A DNA stretch of 64,000 bases, taken from the NCBI RefSeq assembly GCF_963678635.1, contig NC_087063.1, forward strand, positions 18,957,814-19,021,813. The letters are read 5' to 3'. Made by a program: the position numbers and the translations under genes. The stretch comes from Symsagittifera roscoffensis (lineage: Eukaryota; Xenacoelomorpha; Acoela; Convolutidae). The notes under the pieces were generated by a model, which did not search any database, was not told where the DNA came from, and worked only from the letters and a program-made list of their open reading frames with translations. Of the stretch, positions 28,311 to 40,235 are shown in pieces (position 1 is the first letter of the stretch; every line of letters starts with the position of its first letter).

Positions 28311-29816
28311 TGCAAGAGTTGGTTACCATTTCTGCTCGTTTTCCTTTTAATGTTTGCTACCAATTTCAGTGTTTGTTTATTATTTTTGTTAACTATTGTA
28401 TGTGTACTGTTCGTGTATTTTCTGTCATGTATAAACTCACTGTTTCTTGTGTTGGTATTTTCGTAGGACGATGAAGAATAGGAGAGTAAGTATGACTAAT
28501 GCACCCACCGCCATTCCCGTGAACAGGGCAGCATGCCACAGCAACATAACTACACTTATCAAAGACAACTTCAAACACTGATCGTTAAGCAAAGTTTTTT
28601 TCAAAGTGGCAAAACCATAAATCTATTTGACTTTTGTGACAGTTACAGAAATCTTTTTAATGTCTAAAATTTTAGAATCTGATCGCCGTTCGAAGCACGA
28701 TTTTGATGCTGTTGGACATCAAAAACTTTGTATCAATATAAGGCAAATACAAAAACTCTTCAAATATTCAAACCAATTGATATGCGCGGAAGATTTGGAC
28801 CCGGTTGTTTGTCGTTTTTCACAATAGGCGGCGGAATAAAACTGACAGTTTCAAATATTTCTTGAATCAACGAAAGATCAGATGCATTAGATCACAATGA
28901 ACTTTCAAGAGCAAACTCAAACAGTTTTAGGCTCATTGATAACAAACGCACTCAATGTCGTAATGGATTGGTTGGCCAACACTTGGCGAAATTTCCGTAG
29001 AAACTCTCTTGATAGTTTATCGTGTTTCAGCTTAGAATAATTTTGCAAATTTGCTATCTTCACAAAAGAACCAATTTGGCGCCACTTAAGGCCTTTCAGT
29101 AGGTGGTGTCAAATCAGTCCGATTCGGTTTGATGTCGCTGTAACTAACTATAGACTGTCGTGTTCAACGGCTGAGTATTTGAAAGGGCAACTTTCACATC
29201 CAACTCAAGTTGAATATTACTTCAATTATTGAATTGTTATACAGCCGTGTCTTACCCTAAAACTCGCTATACGATAGTTTATAGGTACTCGTTCAGAAGT
29301 GCGGCTCAAAGCAAACATCATAAATGGTCCTAGATGAATGAAAGAGAAACAGTGTATGTCACAATAAATTGGCCAATACGAAAAAGTTGCTCTTTAACTT
29401 TTGGACCATCCGAAAAATTACCATGTAAACAATCTCGCATCTAAGTTTATTTATTTTGGGGGAGATTGTTCCTATGGTCCTCAGAAGAGGAATATAAATT
29501 TAAAAAAAAAATGCTCGGTTTTGTTCAATGAAGCAAGGAAAGTTGGAAAGCTCCTACCGTAGTTATATTGACAAAAATATGGTTAAAAAAACGAAAAAGA
29601 AATCGTTAACTTGCAAGCAACGTCTACAAGTGCCGCAATATGATAATGGTGATTGATTTTTAAAACTAAACTAAATAATGCATAATATATAGGTGTATTC
29701 GAGTTTTAAATGCTATATATTCATTTGATTTGTTACTGTTTCGGAGCCCCTGGTGTTTCTTAAGCTGCATAGCGATTTTTATAAATGCTTCTTCCAGTGT
29801 TTTCTTTTGATTTCAG
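28311..29816. other. presumed MSH5 5' intron or upstream sequence
   Basis: No exon I can support. A possible 19-nt microexon (TTCGTAG|GACGATG...GGAGA|GTAAGT at 28467) has good splice signals, but its frame does not fit the next exon. The start codon exon of MSH5 was not identified. Confidence 0.4.
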
Positions 29817-29986
29817 TGTTGTGTGTATTCCTGGGCGAGGGTCACGTGGGAGGGGTGGTGTTCGAGGAGAGGGGGAGGTCACTGGAGTTCATCGAGGACT
29901 GTCCGGAGCAGAAGCCTTTTCTGAACACCAGTTCACTCGTGCATTCTCTCTCACCCTCAACCGTCCTTGTCAAGAAGGGAAATAAG
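29817..29986 (+). CDS. MSH5: MSH5 exon A, first copy
   Basis: Acceptor TTGATTTCAG|TG. The 170-nt exon enters in phase 1 and encodes LCVFLGEGHVGGVVFEERGR and onward, matching the start of the MSH5 N-terminal domain. No usable GT donor follows before a stop. The frame and alignment to the next exon are restored by a GC donor, AATAAG|GCACGA at 29986/29987. This first copy lies in unit 1 of the duplication. Confidence 0.75.
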
Positions 29987-30276
29987 GCACGACAAAATTA
30001 GATTAAACAAGGATAGCCGGTTACTGTGCAAGTGGCACAGAATGTTCCGACCATAGTCTTGAAAAACACAAAAGTGTTAAAAAACTCCAATAACTAATTT
30101 TACCTGCGCTTTCAGGGCTTAAATTAAGCATAAATAAGCTATTGTAAGCCTGCTCGCTCGCTTTATTCGCTCAAAATTGAACTATAAGAATAAAATAAAG
30201 CATTTTAAACCAGCTTTTCTCAAGATTGAAAAATTTTCCTGGAATTTCTACATGCCGCTCGAATTACGACTGAAAG

Positions 30277-30438
30277 CAGGCGCGGATCGAGGAATTTCTC
30301 AGGGAGAACTTTGAAAATTCTGTCGACCTTTTTTATAGGTCGACCAAATGGATTTTTGAACGCTTGCGGGCACTTTTTGGAAAATGTCGACCGTAAAATA
30401 TCGTTTTTTTGGCGCATTCCCCCCTAAATCCGCTACTG
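30277..30438 (+). mobile_element. hAT-type MITE family M (162 bp)
   Basis: CAGGCGCGGATCGAGG...AAATCCGCTACTG, with a perfect 8-bp duplication ACTGAAAG at 30269-30276 and 30439-30446. It lies in the intron between MSH5 exons A and B. The duplicate copy is at 44015-44177. Confidence 0.85.
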
Positions 30439-30896
30439 ACTGAAAGGGCTTCAATTTGAAATATCACTCGACCCATTCAAATAATTATTTGTGGTACCTG
30501 ATTTTGCATGCAAAACAAAAAAAGTAAAACACCCAAATACAAATGTCCTCCCGATTTCAATGGTTGACCCAAAAAACTAGAGCAATCAGAAGCTACAGGT
30601 CAAAGAAAGATTCGATGATAAATTAGTCTATGAGTTTGGAATACGCGAATAAAATTTAATGCATGATTCAGGCTAATAACAAAAACAGCAGTTCATGACA
30701 AAAACAGCAGGCTAATAACAAAAACAGCAAACAGCAAAACGTGAAATTTTAATCTTCATGTTTTTTTGCTGGTGTTTTGTCTTGAAATCCGCCCATAAAT
30801 TCAACCCCGGCTGCATATAACAAGGTGCAACCACATATTTTAAGGCATTTATCTGCAAATCAGGCATTTGTCTGCATAATTCATGTTGGTTTGTAG

Positions 30897-31065
30897 GATT
30901 TCTGTGATTTTCTGAGTCACTTAAAATCGGAGCTGGAAGAGACGACAGTGGCGAAGGATGATGACTTAGCTGGGAACAGAGAGCGTTTTGCTCTGAAGGA
31001 ACTCGGCTTCAAAATGTTTGACTTGGAGAACGCCACCAAAAGATTACTCGCCACTAAACTTCCAG
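30897..31065 (+). CDS. MSH5: MSH5 exon B, first copy
   Basis: Acceptor TTTGTAG|GATTTC, then DFCDFLSHLKSELEETTVAK and onward. Donor TTCCAG|GTGACT leaves in phase 1, the entry phase of both exon C and exon A, so splicing to a second A is also in frame. It differs from the second copy by two acidic-region changes (K for E, D for E) and a few silent sites. Confidence 0.75.
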
Positions 31066-32012
31066 GTGACTCTGCTAAACTACCGCTCAAGGTATCAATG
31101 TTCTGGCGGAAAAGACTTATAACAAAATTTAGCAGACCAAAAGATATTATGAGATAACAAGGATAGTCGGTTACTGTGCAAGTAGCACAGAATGTTCCGA
31201 CCCTAGTCTTAAAAAAAACAGCATTTTTTTTCAAAATATTGTCGTTTTTTCTTTGGCAAGGTATGAAAAAAGGAGCTGAAGAAAAAACTGTAGATTAGTT
31301 ATATTCGACAGTTATATAGTAAATTAAGCGACAAAAAAAAACATTTTTTGAAGAAAAAATACTTGGAAAACTAAAAGAAAAAGTTAATTTCGATTTTTTT
31401 TAAGGTATGCAGTTTTTTGAATTTTTGAAAATTTTGATTCCAAAAATGCGCTGAAATACTCGCTTCTAGGAAAAAAATCATCACGACCTATAAAAGAGTC
31501 TAAACTACTTTCATCGATTCTTACAAAAAAGATATCAACACAGAGGGGACACACAACTTAGCACCACTTGCGATACAAACACTTCAAACAAACTTTTATC
31601 AATCATTCCAGGTCCTACAACGCGTAATCTGGACCAATTTGAGCTCGCTTTTATTCAAACTGGAACAAAGATAGCCGGTTACTGTGCAAGTAGCACAGAA
31701 TTTTACGGCCATAGTCTTACAAAAATCAAGAGTTTTTTCAAATTTTTTCGTCGTGGTGTATTAGGTAAATTAGGTACAAAAACACTGGGGATTGAAACTA
31801 TCCGACAGCCATACTAAAATAAGCAAAATGAAAACCAATTTTTGTCGAAAAATTACTAGAAAAACAAACAAATTATTGTTTTTTTTTTATTTCGAAAAAT
31901 GTTTCAAGTTTTTTGCAGTTTTTTGACCTTTTGAAACTGATAATTCCAAAAGGCGTTGAAATACTCTAAATAAACGAACGTTACTCTAGTAAGGCTAAGT
32001 TTTTACGATTTA
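31066..32012. other. intron and repeat sequence at the end of unit 1
   Basis: Holds two copies of a short dispersed motif, GATAG(C/T)CGGTTACTGTGC...AGTCTTA (31159 and 31671), also at 30013 and in unit 2. It also holds an inverted R1 repeat (about 31460-31665). Confidence 0.5.
31460..31665 (-). repeat. dispersed repeat R1, inverted copy
   Basis: Reverse complement of the part at about 20095-20280, about 90% alike by eye. It shows the uninterrupted sequence across the point where the left flank of element 1 is cut. Confidence 0.7.
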
Positions 32013-32077
32013 GTCTGCTTACTGACGAGTAGAAATACGCAGTTGTCTAAATACAGGCCGCACTACACTTGGCATAC

Positions 32078-32244
32078 CTATGTAAAGGGTGGATTCTCCT
32101 CGCGTTGAGATGAGTGTATTGCACACCATTGTTCTGGGTCTCCACAAACGTGGACTCTCATGATGCTCCTTCGACTTTCCACCCAAGAACAAGTCCGGGT
32201 TCATTGAGTCACGATAGACACGAGCACGGGTCGCATCGTCATAC
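32078..32244 (-). pseudogene. duplicated exon of the minus-strand gene (copy 2)
   Basis: Identical to 24127-24293, including splice sites, but the terminal exon was left outside the duplicated block. It could be spliced as an extra exon only if transcription reaches through unit 1. Leaving phase (1) and entry phase (2) differ, so two tandem copies would not stay in frame; it is therefore likely a dead fragment. Confidence 0.5.
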
Positions 32245-34166
32245 CTGAACGGAACAAAAAAGATCGGTTTACTTTCTAGATAATAGAGTGAGAAAAATTT
32301 TCGGTAATAACCCTTAATTTTCAATAGTTTTAACGAGAATTTGGTGGAAGGAATTGTGGGGCTGGTAACATTTTTTCCGTATTTAATTAAATGAATTTCG
32401 AGAAACCGACTTTTATGTTTTGCAAGAAACCGTCGCGGCTTTTTGAGCTTTTCCGAAATAAAGAACTTCTTTGCCACTAAATTAATTTTCTGACACAAGG
32501 TTACAAGTGTGTAGTCGTGTTTTCTCACAAGCAATATTGAGTTTAATATTAAGATTACGGCCACTTATTGGAGAAAAAAAAACGAAAAATAATTTTTTTG
32601 TCAACAAATGTGAAATTATTTCAATTTGAAAACAGATAAAAGATAAATTGACAGATGGAAGATAGATAACAGACTTTCGTGTCTTATGAGTATTGACTCA
32701 TAATTGGTGTTCTAACTATCAACAAGACTGCTCATATCAGGGCGAAGCCCTGAATGTTCCGACTGCCTTTTAAGATTTATGGAGCAGTAATAAAATTAAA
32801 AAGTTAAATGTAATAAAACAAAATGAATTTTTTTTCTTCTTAAATTTGAAATTTTTTATGAAAATCATCCCCCACACGCCATATAAAACACACAAAAAAT
32901 AGATTTCGCTCCTTGGAGCAAATCAATTATGGCAAATAAGCTTCTTTCAACCAATTTGGAACGATTTCTAAGACTGATTAAATCTCCGCTTACGCGTTAA
33001 TAGTGCAAATTATATCGCGCGTGAATTGTCACAAATTGGCCAAAATGTCAATCTTTAAACCCCCATAACTTTACGAAAAATAATCACAGGTGAAATAATA
33101 TCTTTTCAATTTGAGCTCAGGACAACTATACCTTTCGAATGATATTTAAAAATTTGGTCAAAAATGGCTAGTTAAAAATTTAAAATTTGTATGAAGAAAA
33201 AAACCCACCCCGAGCACAAATATTCCGTTACTTTCGTATAGAAAGTCGGAACAATAACAAAATCTATGTTAAAAAAAATTTTCTTCGTCATCTTCATTAA
33301 TTTTGTCGAAATCGAAACAACTGTTAGCTAACTCGAATACTACGAATAATAAGAACGTCAGACTTAGAGCCCAAACTTGGAGCTCAAAATCAGGGCCTGG
33401 TATATTTTAACTTTTGGTCTTGATTAATAAGAGAGAGAAAAATTTGCAATTTTGAGACAAGTAATCAAAAATTGATTTTGTTAGCTCATGACTCCCTGAA
33501 ATTTAGTTAAATTTTTTATTGTGGGCAACCAATGTCACGTTTTGTGATCTTTAAAACTGAGAATCCTTTGGGTTAATGCTTTTTAAGACTATTGAATAGT
33601 TTTGTTCCCGATAATTTAAAAAGTGTTTTTTCTTTAATTTGAAAACCTTTTTTGCTCTTATTTCAAAAACTCTAGAGATCTCAGTTTAAAAAATTGCAAT
33701 TCCTCGTAAGAAAACTGTTCCTGGCAATTATTCCACCAGGTTTTCTTAAATTGATTCTGACAAACGAATCCTAATGGAGTCAATTATTTTTCTTCAAGTA
33801 TTTCATTATACTAAGAATTTTAGTTTGCACAAGTAAATGAAATAGTATCACTAGAAAGGCTTTTTCTCGTAAAATTAGTTTGTGTAACTTTTTCAGTTAC
33901 TCGAAAATGAATAAGCAACTGAGCGATAGCGTGAAAAGCATCTTTTATTTTGTCGATCAATCGATCACTTGCTATTAAAATTGAACCATGTGCAACAAAA
34001 ACATATTGGATTTTTGATGAAACAAAGCAATATTTTACATATAAACAAAAAAGTGGACCTAAAGTGAACCTAAAGTGGACATTGGTCTCGATTCCACTGG
34101 AGACGTTTACCAACTGGTCTGTAATGTGACAAGCTTTTTTTTTAAAAAAAAACTCATATTCAAGGG

Positions 34167-34418
34167 CAGCCGAGGATCTAGGATTCTCTCGAGGGGGGGA
34201 CGGATTTTCAAAAAAAAAATTGAAAATTTTGTCGACCTTTGTTTTTTAGGTCGACCGAAATGATTTTCTGAGCTCTCCCAAATCACACTAAAGACCCCAT
34301 TTCGACCAAACTCTCTGCGCCGCGGGCAAATTTTTAAAAAAACAGGCCAAGAAAGGCGTTTTTAGGCACTATTTGGAGGCGCCTTTAGAAAAATTTTAAG
34401 GTCAGTCAGCCAAAAATG
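34167..34418 (+). mobile_element. MITE family M, left part, split by element 2
   Basis: Duplicate of the left part of 26645-26990. It resumes at 40648 and ends at 40739. Confidence 0.8.
34415..34418 (+). repeat. target site duplication of element 2 (AATG)
   Basis: AATG precedes the element and recurs at 40644-40647. The unfilled site in unit 1 (about 26893) reads AAAAATGGATG, with one copy only. Confidence 0.85.
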
Positions 34419-34826
34419 TGAGTTAGGACCGAAGTGTAACTCATAGAGTAATTTCGGATAGGGTACACCGTCTGCTCGTCACGCTATCTTATTTTCGGCC
34501 GGATAGATTCGTGCAACTTCTTAGTCTAATACCGATCCTAATCTTACTCTTATACTATCTAGTCTCAGGTTGTTTAACTAGTCTCTGCTAGGCTCAATAG
34601 ATCTAGGGTATACTGGTTTATTGCGGCTGCTGAAGTGCTCGGGAGAGTCCAACTAATTTCTAAGTTAAATTCAAATCTCTCTGGTGCTGAAATTACAAGT
34701 AACTTCAGCACTTACAAATAAGTGGGTTGTTAGTTAGATGGATCATGATTGGTTAATATTAAATACTTTACATTGGTAAAACATTTAATTTATCCAATCA
34801 TAAAATGTAGTTTAGATCAGGTTCCA
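34419..34826 (-). repeat. 3' LTR of element 2 (408 bp)
   Basis: Matches 40236-40643 with two differences seen (C/A in the GATCTAGG motif near 34602, A/T in the TTTATCC motif near 34791). Confidence 0.92.
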
Positions 34827-36450
34827 CCCATCCGGGTTTTACAGAGTTTTTTAGAATAGTTCTTCTGTAATTTGAAGGATGGATGATGGACGTTTGTTTT
34901 TGGCGAACATCATAATTTTCTTCCGTTTCCTCTTTTGTTAGGGAAGTTCCAGGAAGCTGGAGTTAGAGACATAAGACGTTGTGTCTTCTAGTGACAACGA
35001 CTACGTCTTTGCAACAAACTCAAATCTGATTTCAGAATGGTTTGCTATGTCAGGTTTTTCTGTTCTGCGTGGAGAACTTCTTTTGTGTATGATCTAGTTT
35101 GGGAATGGCGTGGAGATTGTGCGTGGAGGGGATGCCTGGTTACTCGGATCTGTACGTATACTTGAACATCGAGGTGGTCATTGGTCTAGTTCAATGAAGT
35201 CCTTTTCTGCGAGGTCAAGTCGTACTCTAAATCCTTTGAGTTGTGATTGTGAGCGGCATATCGATTGTAGTTGGTCATTCTCTCTCGAGTGTAGTGGGGT
35301 CGTCTTGTCTTTTGATGTTCGTCCTTGGTGTTGTATTCTGATCTATATATTGCATCATGTGATTTTACATTTTATAAAACTTTTATTAGTTTAATATTTT
35401 TTAATAATGATTTTAGTTAGTTGTTTTCACAAAAGCTTTTTGTTTTAGTTCGGTTATTTTGAAGAGTTACTCACCCTTGAGTAGCTCTTATTAAAAATAA
35501 AGGTGTGGTCACAAAGCGTGGATGTAGCGCGGTGGGTTAGGCCGGCTATAGAGCATGCTCAGGACGTCCTTTCCTGGTGGGTTAGGCCAGGAGTGGGAGT
35601 ATGATTTCATGCGGTGTTTGTGAGGGGTCCTGTTATGTGACAACGTTTTATGTTGGGTTTGTTGTGGTTTTACTTATGTCTTGTTGGTTATGTACTTTTT
35701 CCAAAAAGCAAATTGTTTGTGGTATGGGTTTGTCTTTCGACTTTTTTGTGTTTTATTATTTCTTTCTAAGACTTTGTAATAGTCTTCAAAAGAATAAATT
35801 ATCCAGTTTTAAACTGGGTTAATCCGGTTTGGGTACCGTTGGTTTCCTTTTCTTAGTCATGCTGTTATTCTATGATTTGTGGTATTTAGTAAGCTGCGTT
35901 GGTTAGTTTTGTTTAGTATATGATTCCTTTCCAACCGGGTTAAAGGAAAGTTTGAAACATGTTATTATATGTTAGAGTTGTTGAGTGTGAAAACTTGAAA
36001 CTGAAATTCATTATTTTAAACAACTCTTCGTGGGCGAGCTGTGCGAGTGTGGATAGAATTTCTGTGCGAATGAATGAAAATATCAAATGGTTAGTACTGC
36101 AATTGCATTTTATTAATTTACTGCATAGAATTTGGAAATTTACTGCTAGTTATGGGGGAATTTTAAGATACAAATTTTCATCATAATTAGATTTACTGCT
36201 TTTGGGGGAAAATTTTATAAATTAATTTACTGCATTGGTATTATATTTATTTAATTGTTGGTGCAAAAGTTTAATAGGGTCTTAAACAGTTTTGAAGAAG
36301 TTTGCTATTTTGTTATTTTTTTTTTTTTTTGTGAATTTTTCAGATGATCTAGGATGAAGGCTAAAAATCTAAATAAAACATGAATAAAGAATGGTGAGTT
36401 TTTTAATATTTTAATTAGTTAGTAATATTCATTTAATTCATACTTACCTG
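34827..36450 (-). other. 3' region of element 2
   Basis: Counterpart of 17838-19451. It keeps the splice donor after the stop (about 36443), the three antisense ORFs (on the + strand here at 35110-35394, 35601-35822 and 35959-36186) and the pre-LTR purine tract. Confidence 0.6.
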
Positions 36451-38538
36451 TTAGTCGTCGGGGAAAAAACCGTGGGGGAAGATGTCGTGAATTAGTTCTG
36501 AAGTTGTTAGTAGTTTAGCTAAGATGCGGATGATATTTTTAGTTTGAAGCAGTGGCCAAAGCAATTGGAGTGCCTTAATAGTGGTTAGTTCTTCAGTGCC
36601 TACTGCAAACTCATAAGGTGTGTTTTGGATTAAGTTATATAATTTGTGGTTAAATTTAGTGTTGTGGATGAATTCTAAAATTGGGATTTCTATAGGCTGT
36701 ACAAACTCGTGCGGGATAAGGAAGGGTCGGGATTCTTCGGCGTTGAAGGTCTTGGTGATGGGGCAGAAAATGTACATTTGGGTTATGGGGTCATAATTAC
36801 GAAGAATACCATGGAGGTTAGTGTCTTTAATACAATATGTGAAATTTAGGAAATATGGTGAAGTGTATTTTGAATTGATGAATTGGAAACGATGGTGTGG
36901 TTGTCTAGAGGGTGTGTGGAGGTCAAAGTGATTTTGTTGTTGAATTGGTTGAAAAGATTGTGTATTAATTAGATTTTGTTGTTGAATTGGTTGTTGATGT
37001 TGTGCATCTATTGGTTGTGGAGAAAAATTTCTATGATTTGTACGTGTTCTCTGTATTCCTTGTCTACGATATTCTTGAGTATTTGGTGCAAATATATCTG
37101 GTTGTAAAAAATCGTCATCTGAGGAGAAATAATCCATTTGATAAGATGTTTGTTTTTTATTTTTATTTTGTTGAAAAAATGGGTAATTTTCACTGCGATC
37201 CTGTGGAGGATTTGGTTGAAAATTTTTGGAATTATATTGGGCCGTTGGGTTATCCCAGTTTCGAGGTTTTGTATATTGATTAAAATTCCTTTGTGGTTGA
37301 TAATTTGTTTTTGATGGATGTGTATAATTATAATTATGGTCTGCAAAGTTGTTTCTAGTGAATGTTTTGCGTGTTTTTGATGGTATTGTCATGGGTCTAT
37401 ATGTTTGGTAATCCATATGTGAATATTTAGGGGCAACCGAAGGTTTAACGGTTGATTGTAAGGTTACCTGTGTTTGTGAAGGATTTGTATTTCTTGGTGT
37501 TGTTAAATTTGGGCGTATTGGTGAAATACTTTGTTGTGTAGTTGTTGTGTGTACAATTTCTTCATTTATGAAGTGTGATGGTGTCTGGATATCTTGTTGA
37601 GTAAGATTCCTAGTTCCATTGAGGTTTTCATTGTGTATAACTGTAGAGTTTAAACTATTATTTTGTGTATCGGGTAAAAATGTATTATAGTTTAATGGTG
37701 TTGCATCAATTGTTAATGGTATTACTCTTACATAATCTCTTATGTAAGATATTGTACCTATTGCTTGACTTGAGATTGATTGTGGAAAGCTTATAAATGC
37801 GGGATGAGACCATTCGGGGTCCCAAACATAATCTGATTGTTCTGTGATAGCGGTATCATCGTTCGAATTTTGGGGTCTAAAATTTTTTCTTGCTTGTGCA
37901 ATTAAATCAATATTGTGTGTGAAATAATCTATTATGAACCATGCCAAAATTTTTTGTAAATCGTGTTTGGTATGTTGTGAAACGTCGTCTTTCGTGAAAT
38001 TTTCTTTAATGATGTTTAAATAACTAGAGAGTAGTGTGATTTCATGTCGTACTTTCAAATGTTTAGATGTTTCTGTCGGTGAGACATTTGTTGTTGGGAT
38101 TTCGTTTTCTAATATCGAAATATAACTATATATTATTGCGAAAACTTCATTGGTGAATATGGAGTTTGCTCTTTGTGAGTTATGATATTGGATGCTTTTT
38201 ATATATTCTGAAAAAACTTTTGAAAATTCTAAATCAAGATCGTCTGTTTGAATTGTATATCTTCTATTATTATGGTTTGGTGAGGTGAATTCTATGGAGT
38301 AGATTCCATACTGTTGTGTTATGTTGCATATATCTTTTAAGTAGTGGTCTATGATTTGTCTTTTGATTTTTACATCGGGGAACTCTGTTTTACATGGACT
38401 GATTCCGGGTTCAAATAAATTTACGAGTAAATTTTGACAAAATATGTGTTGTCCTCTATCAGTATCTGCATCTACTATAAAAGGAAAGATTTCATCATCA
38501 TCTGGAGTTTCGTCACCTGGGGTGTGCGTTGAACTCAT
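36451..38538 (-). CDS. Gag N-terminus fused in frame to the 601-aa protein C-terminus, 695 aa
   Basis: Residues 1 to about 535 match the N-terminal, pre-core part of Gag-Pol, and about 536-695 match the last 160 residues of the 601-aa ORF. The junction lies at a 7-bp microhomology CAAAATC (36930-36936 here; 4640-4646 and 17352-17358 in element 1). The deletion of 12712 bp shifts the frame by exactly the difference between the two ORFs, so the fusion is open. Gag core, zinc knuckle and all enzymes are gone. The start overlaps the 155-aa ORF by 26 nt as in element 1. The ORF has stayed open while accumulating substitutions. It may act in packaging, interfere with the helper, or be a by-product. 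Confidence 0.85.
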   Translation of the reverse strand: MSSTHTPGDETPDDDEIFPFIVDADTDRGQHIFCQNLLVNLFEPGISPCKTEFPDVKIKRQIIDHYLKDICNITQQYGIYSIEFTSPNHNNRRYTIQTDDLDLEFSKVFSEYIKSIQYHNSQRANSIFTNEVFAIIYSYISILENEIPTTNVSPTETSKHLKVRHEITLLSSYLNIIKENFTKDDVSQHTKHDLQKILAWFIIDYFTHNIDLIAQARKNFRPQNSNDDTAITEQSDYVWDPEWSHPAFISFPQSISSQAIGTISYIRDYVRVIPLTIDATPLNYNTFLPDTQNNSLNSTVIHNENLNGTRNLTQQDIQTPSHFINEEIVHTTTTQQSISPIRPNLTTPRNTNPSQTQVTLQSTVKPSVAPKYSHMDYQTYRPMTIPSKTRKTFTRNNFADHNYNYTHPSKTNYQPQRNFNQYTKPRNWDNPTAQYNSKNFQPNPPQDRSENYPFFQQNKNKKQTSYQMDYFSSDDDFLQPDIFAPNTQEYRRQGIQRTRTNHRNFSPQPIDAQHQQPIQQQNLINTQSFQPIQQQNHFDLHTPSRQPHHRFQFINSKYTSPYFLNFTYCIKDTNLHGILRNYDPITQMYIFCPITKTFNAEESRPFLIPHEFVQPIEIPILEFIHNTKFNHKLYNLIQNTPYEFAVGTEELTTIKALQLLWPLLQTKNIIRILAKLLTTSELIHDIFPHGFFPDD

Positions 38539-38980
38539 TTTTCCGTTCGATGACTGTTAATATGTAATTATTAATGTGTCGAATTGGTTGATTCCAATTG
38601 TATAAATGTACTGGTTTGTGTTTATACTGCTTTTTTATTCTTCTTTTTCCTCTTTGTGATGAATTTGAAGTTGTTTCTGAGTCAGAAAAATATAATTGAT
38701 CGTGAAGTGGGTAATTTTTATCTATTGATTCTTTTAGTTTGTAAAGTTCGTCTAAACTGTTGGTTTCTGATTCTGAAAATGCGTTTCGATTTTTTGAAAA
38801 TCTTTTTCGTGTTATTTGTCTTTGTTTAGTTATTATTTTCCTTTTTAGTGTTTGTCGTTTTGTGCGAATGTATCCAACTGTTTGTGTATGAGGTGTGATT
38901 ACAAGGTCGTATTTTTTGTTATCTATTTCACAATTGTGTAAAATGATTGTTTGTTTATTTCCTAGGTTTTTAAATGACAT
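38513..38980 (-). CDS. 155-aa basic accessory protein (element 2 copy)
   Basis: Same length as the element 1 protein, with a handful of substitutions (for example I for V near residue 13, Y for C in the KNYPLHDQ motif, F for L near the end). Both basic patches and the acidic serine motifs are intact. Its retention in a defective element, together with the leader, suggests a role acting with RNA in cis or a useful trans function. Confidence 0.75.
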   Translation of the reverse strand: MSFKNLGNKQTIILHNCEIDNKKYDLVITPHTQTVGYIRTKRQTLKRKIITKQRQITRKRFSKNRNAFSESETNSLDELYKLKESIDKNYPLHDQLYFSDSETTSNSSQRGKRRIKKQYKHKPVHLYNWNQPIRHINNYILTVIERKNEFNAHPR

Positions 38981-39914
38981 AAGGTTTAGAATGACGGATG
39001 CAAAAAGTTGTTAAATGATTTCTATTTTCTTAAACTGTTAGTTCTTACGATTTTTTGGTTAGCTTAACCTGGGTCTATTTGTTCAGGGTTGGAGAGAAAA
39101 GTATATCAATTCCGAAGAATGATTTTTTACTTTCTCGTGGCTAGTATAAGTTAAGGTGTTAACTTACTTAATCTTACTTAGGGGTAGTGATTGTGTTCAA
39201 GGGTTGGAGAATAGTAAATCGATCCACAAGGTTCAGGTATAATTAGAACGCGAGTAGTTCGTTAGATACTATTTTAAACTTACTAAGTCTAAGATTTATC
39301 CTGGGTCTGGTAAGAGGGGGGGTCAAGTGAAGGATGAATAACCGAAGTTCTTCACTATTTATCCTAATTTGAATGATTAGTTTTGTTTAAAAATTTCTAT
39401 TAGTCTTGGGTCTTTAGAAAGGGTTGGGTAGTGAATCGACGTTTGAGGTCGTTAGACACTAATTAAGTGGGTGGGGGAGAACAAAGTTGTTCTGTTTGAT
39501 CCAAGGATAAGCCTTGATGATCAAATTTGAAATTTAATTAAATAGAAAATGATTTAAGATCCAAGGATAAGCCTTGATGATCTGGTTTTTAAAATTAGGT
39601 GAATTTAAGTTTTAATAAAATTTTAAATGTGTGTAAAGGAAAGATTTAGTGTTTTGATGATATTAGTGAGTTGATGATTGCTGTTTATGTTTTAGATGAT
39701 GAAGCTGGAACAACAAGATGATTTATGATTACTAACCATTTATTGTCATGCTACTAATTTTTATTTTTATTTTCCAATAAATATTTTTCAAACATGTTTT
39801 GTATAATACTGCAGAGTTTTAGGAAAACGATCTTAGATCTTTTTATCAATCGTTATTGCATATTAATAATTTTGTTTAGCGCCTGAAATGATTTTGAAGA
39901 TTAACTTCAAGATT
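38981..39914 (-). other. leader of element 2 with two conserved hairpins
   Basis: Counterpart of 1663-2595. Two copies of GATCCAAGGATAAGCC... (around 39501 and 39560) are the same stem-loops seen in element 1. Confidence 0.6.
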
Positions 39915-40148
39915 TTATGTTTGCAAATGGAAATCTAAATTCATTGCAAGTAGTATTCGAAATATAAAAGTTTGTTCTGGCTTTTGCCGAACTATCATAT
40001 AACTATACGGCAAGTTTCTACTTTGTCGTATGTCGTCTTTGGTTCGAGGTCTTCTTCCAATTCCGGGTAGTTCTATTATGGTTCGGAATATTGGCTCTGA
40101 TCTATTGAGTCGGAGAGACATTTCAATTAAATTATTGTCGTATAACAT
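39915..40148 (-). CDS. 77-aa leader ORF (element 2 copy)
   Basis: 75 of 77 residues match the element 1 ORF. No known family. Confidence 0.45.
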   Translation of the reverse strand: MLYDNNLIEMSLRLNRSEPIFRTIIELPGIGRRPRTKDDIRQSRNLPYSYMIVRQKPEQTFIFRILLAMNLDFHLQT

Positions 40149-40235
40149 TTTGTAAATGTTTTTGTCTAATTTCTAATCTATTTTGGTTAATTCTAATCTA
40201 GTAAGGTCTTGTTCGAGACTTATGGTCGCACCAGA

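Larger units (their letters stand above)
24062..32012 (+). repeat. 8-kb tandem duplication, unit 1
   Basis: Starts GTCTGCTTACTGACGAG, which recurs at 32013. Ends TTTTTACGATTTA, which recurs at 45747. Units are about 98-99% identical by eye apart from indels. Unit 1 has two copies of a 431-bp internal repeat, while unit 2 has one. It carries one exon of the minus-strand gene and MSH5 exons A and B. Confidence 0.9.

Noticed and set aside
28467-28486. Possible 19-nt MSH5 microexon with good acceptor and donor
   Set aside because: The frame needed by exon A meets a TAG inside it, and the other frames do not give the right exit phase.
28627-28827. 66-codon ORF repeated at 42364-42564
   Set aside because: Same reason: identical by duplication, no motif, no good splice sites at its ends.
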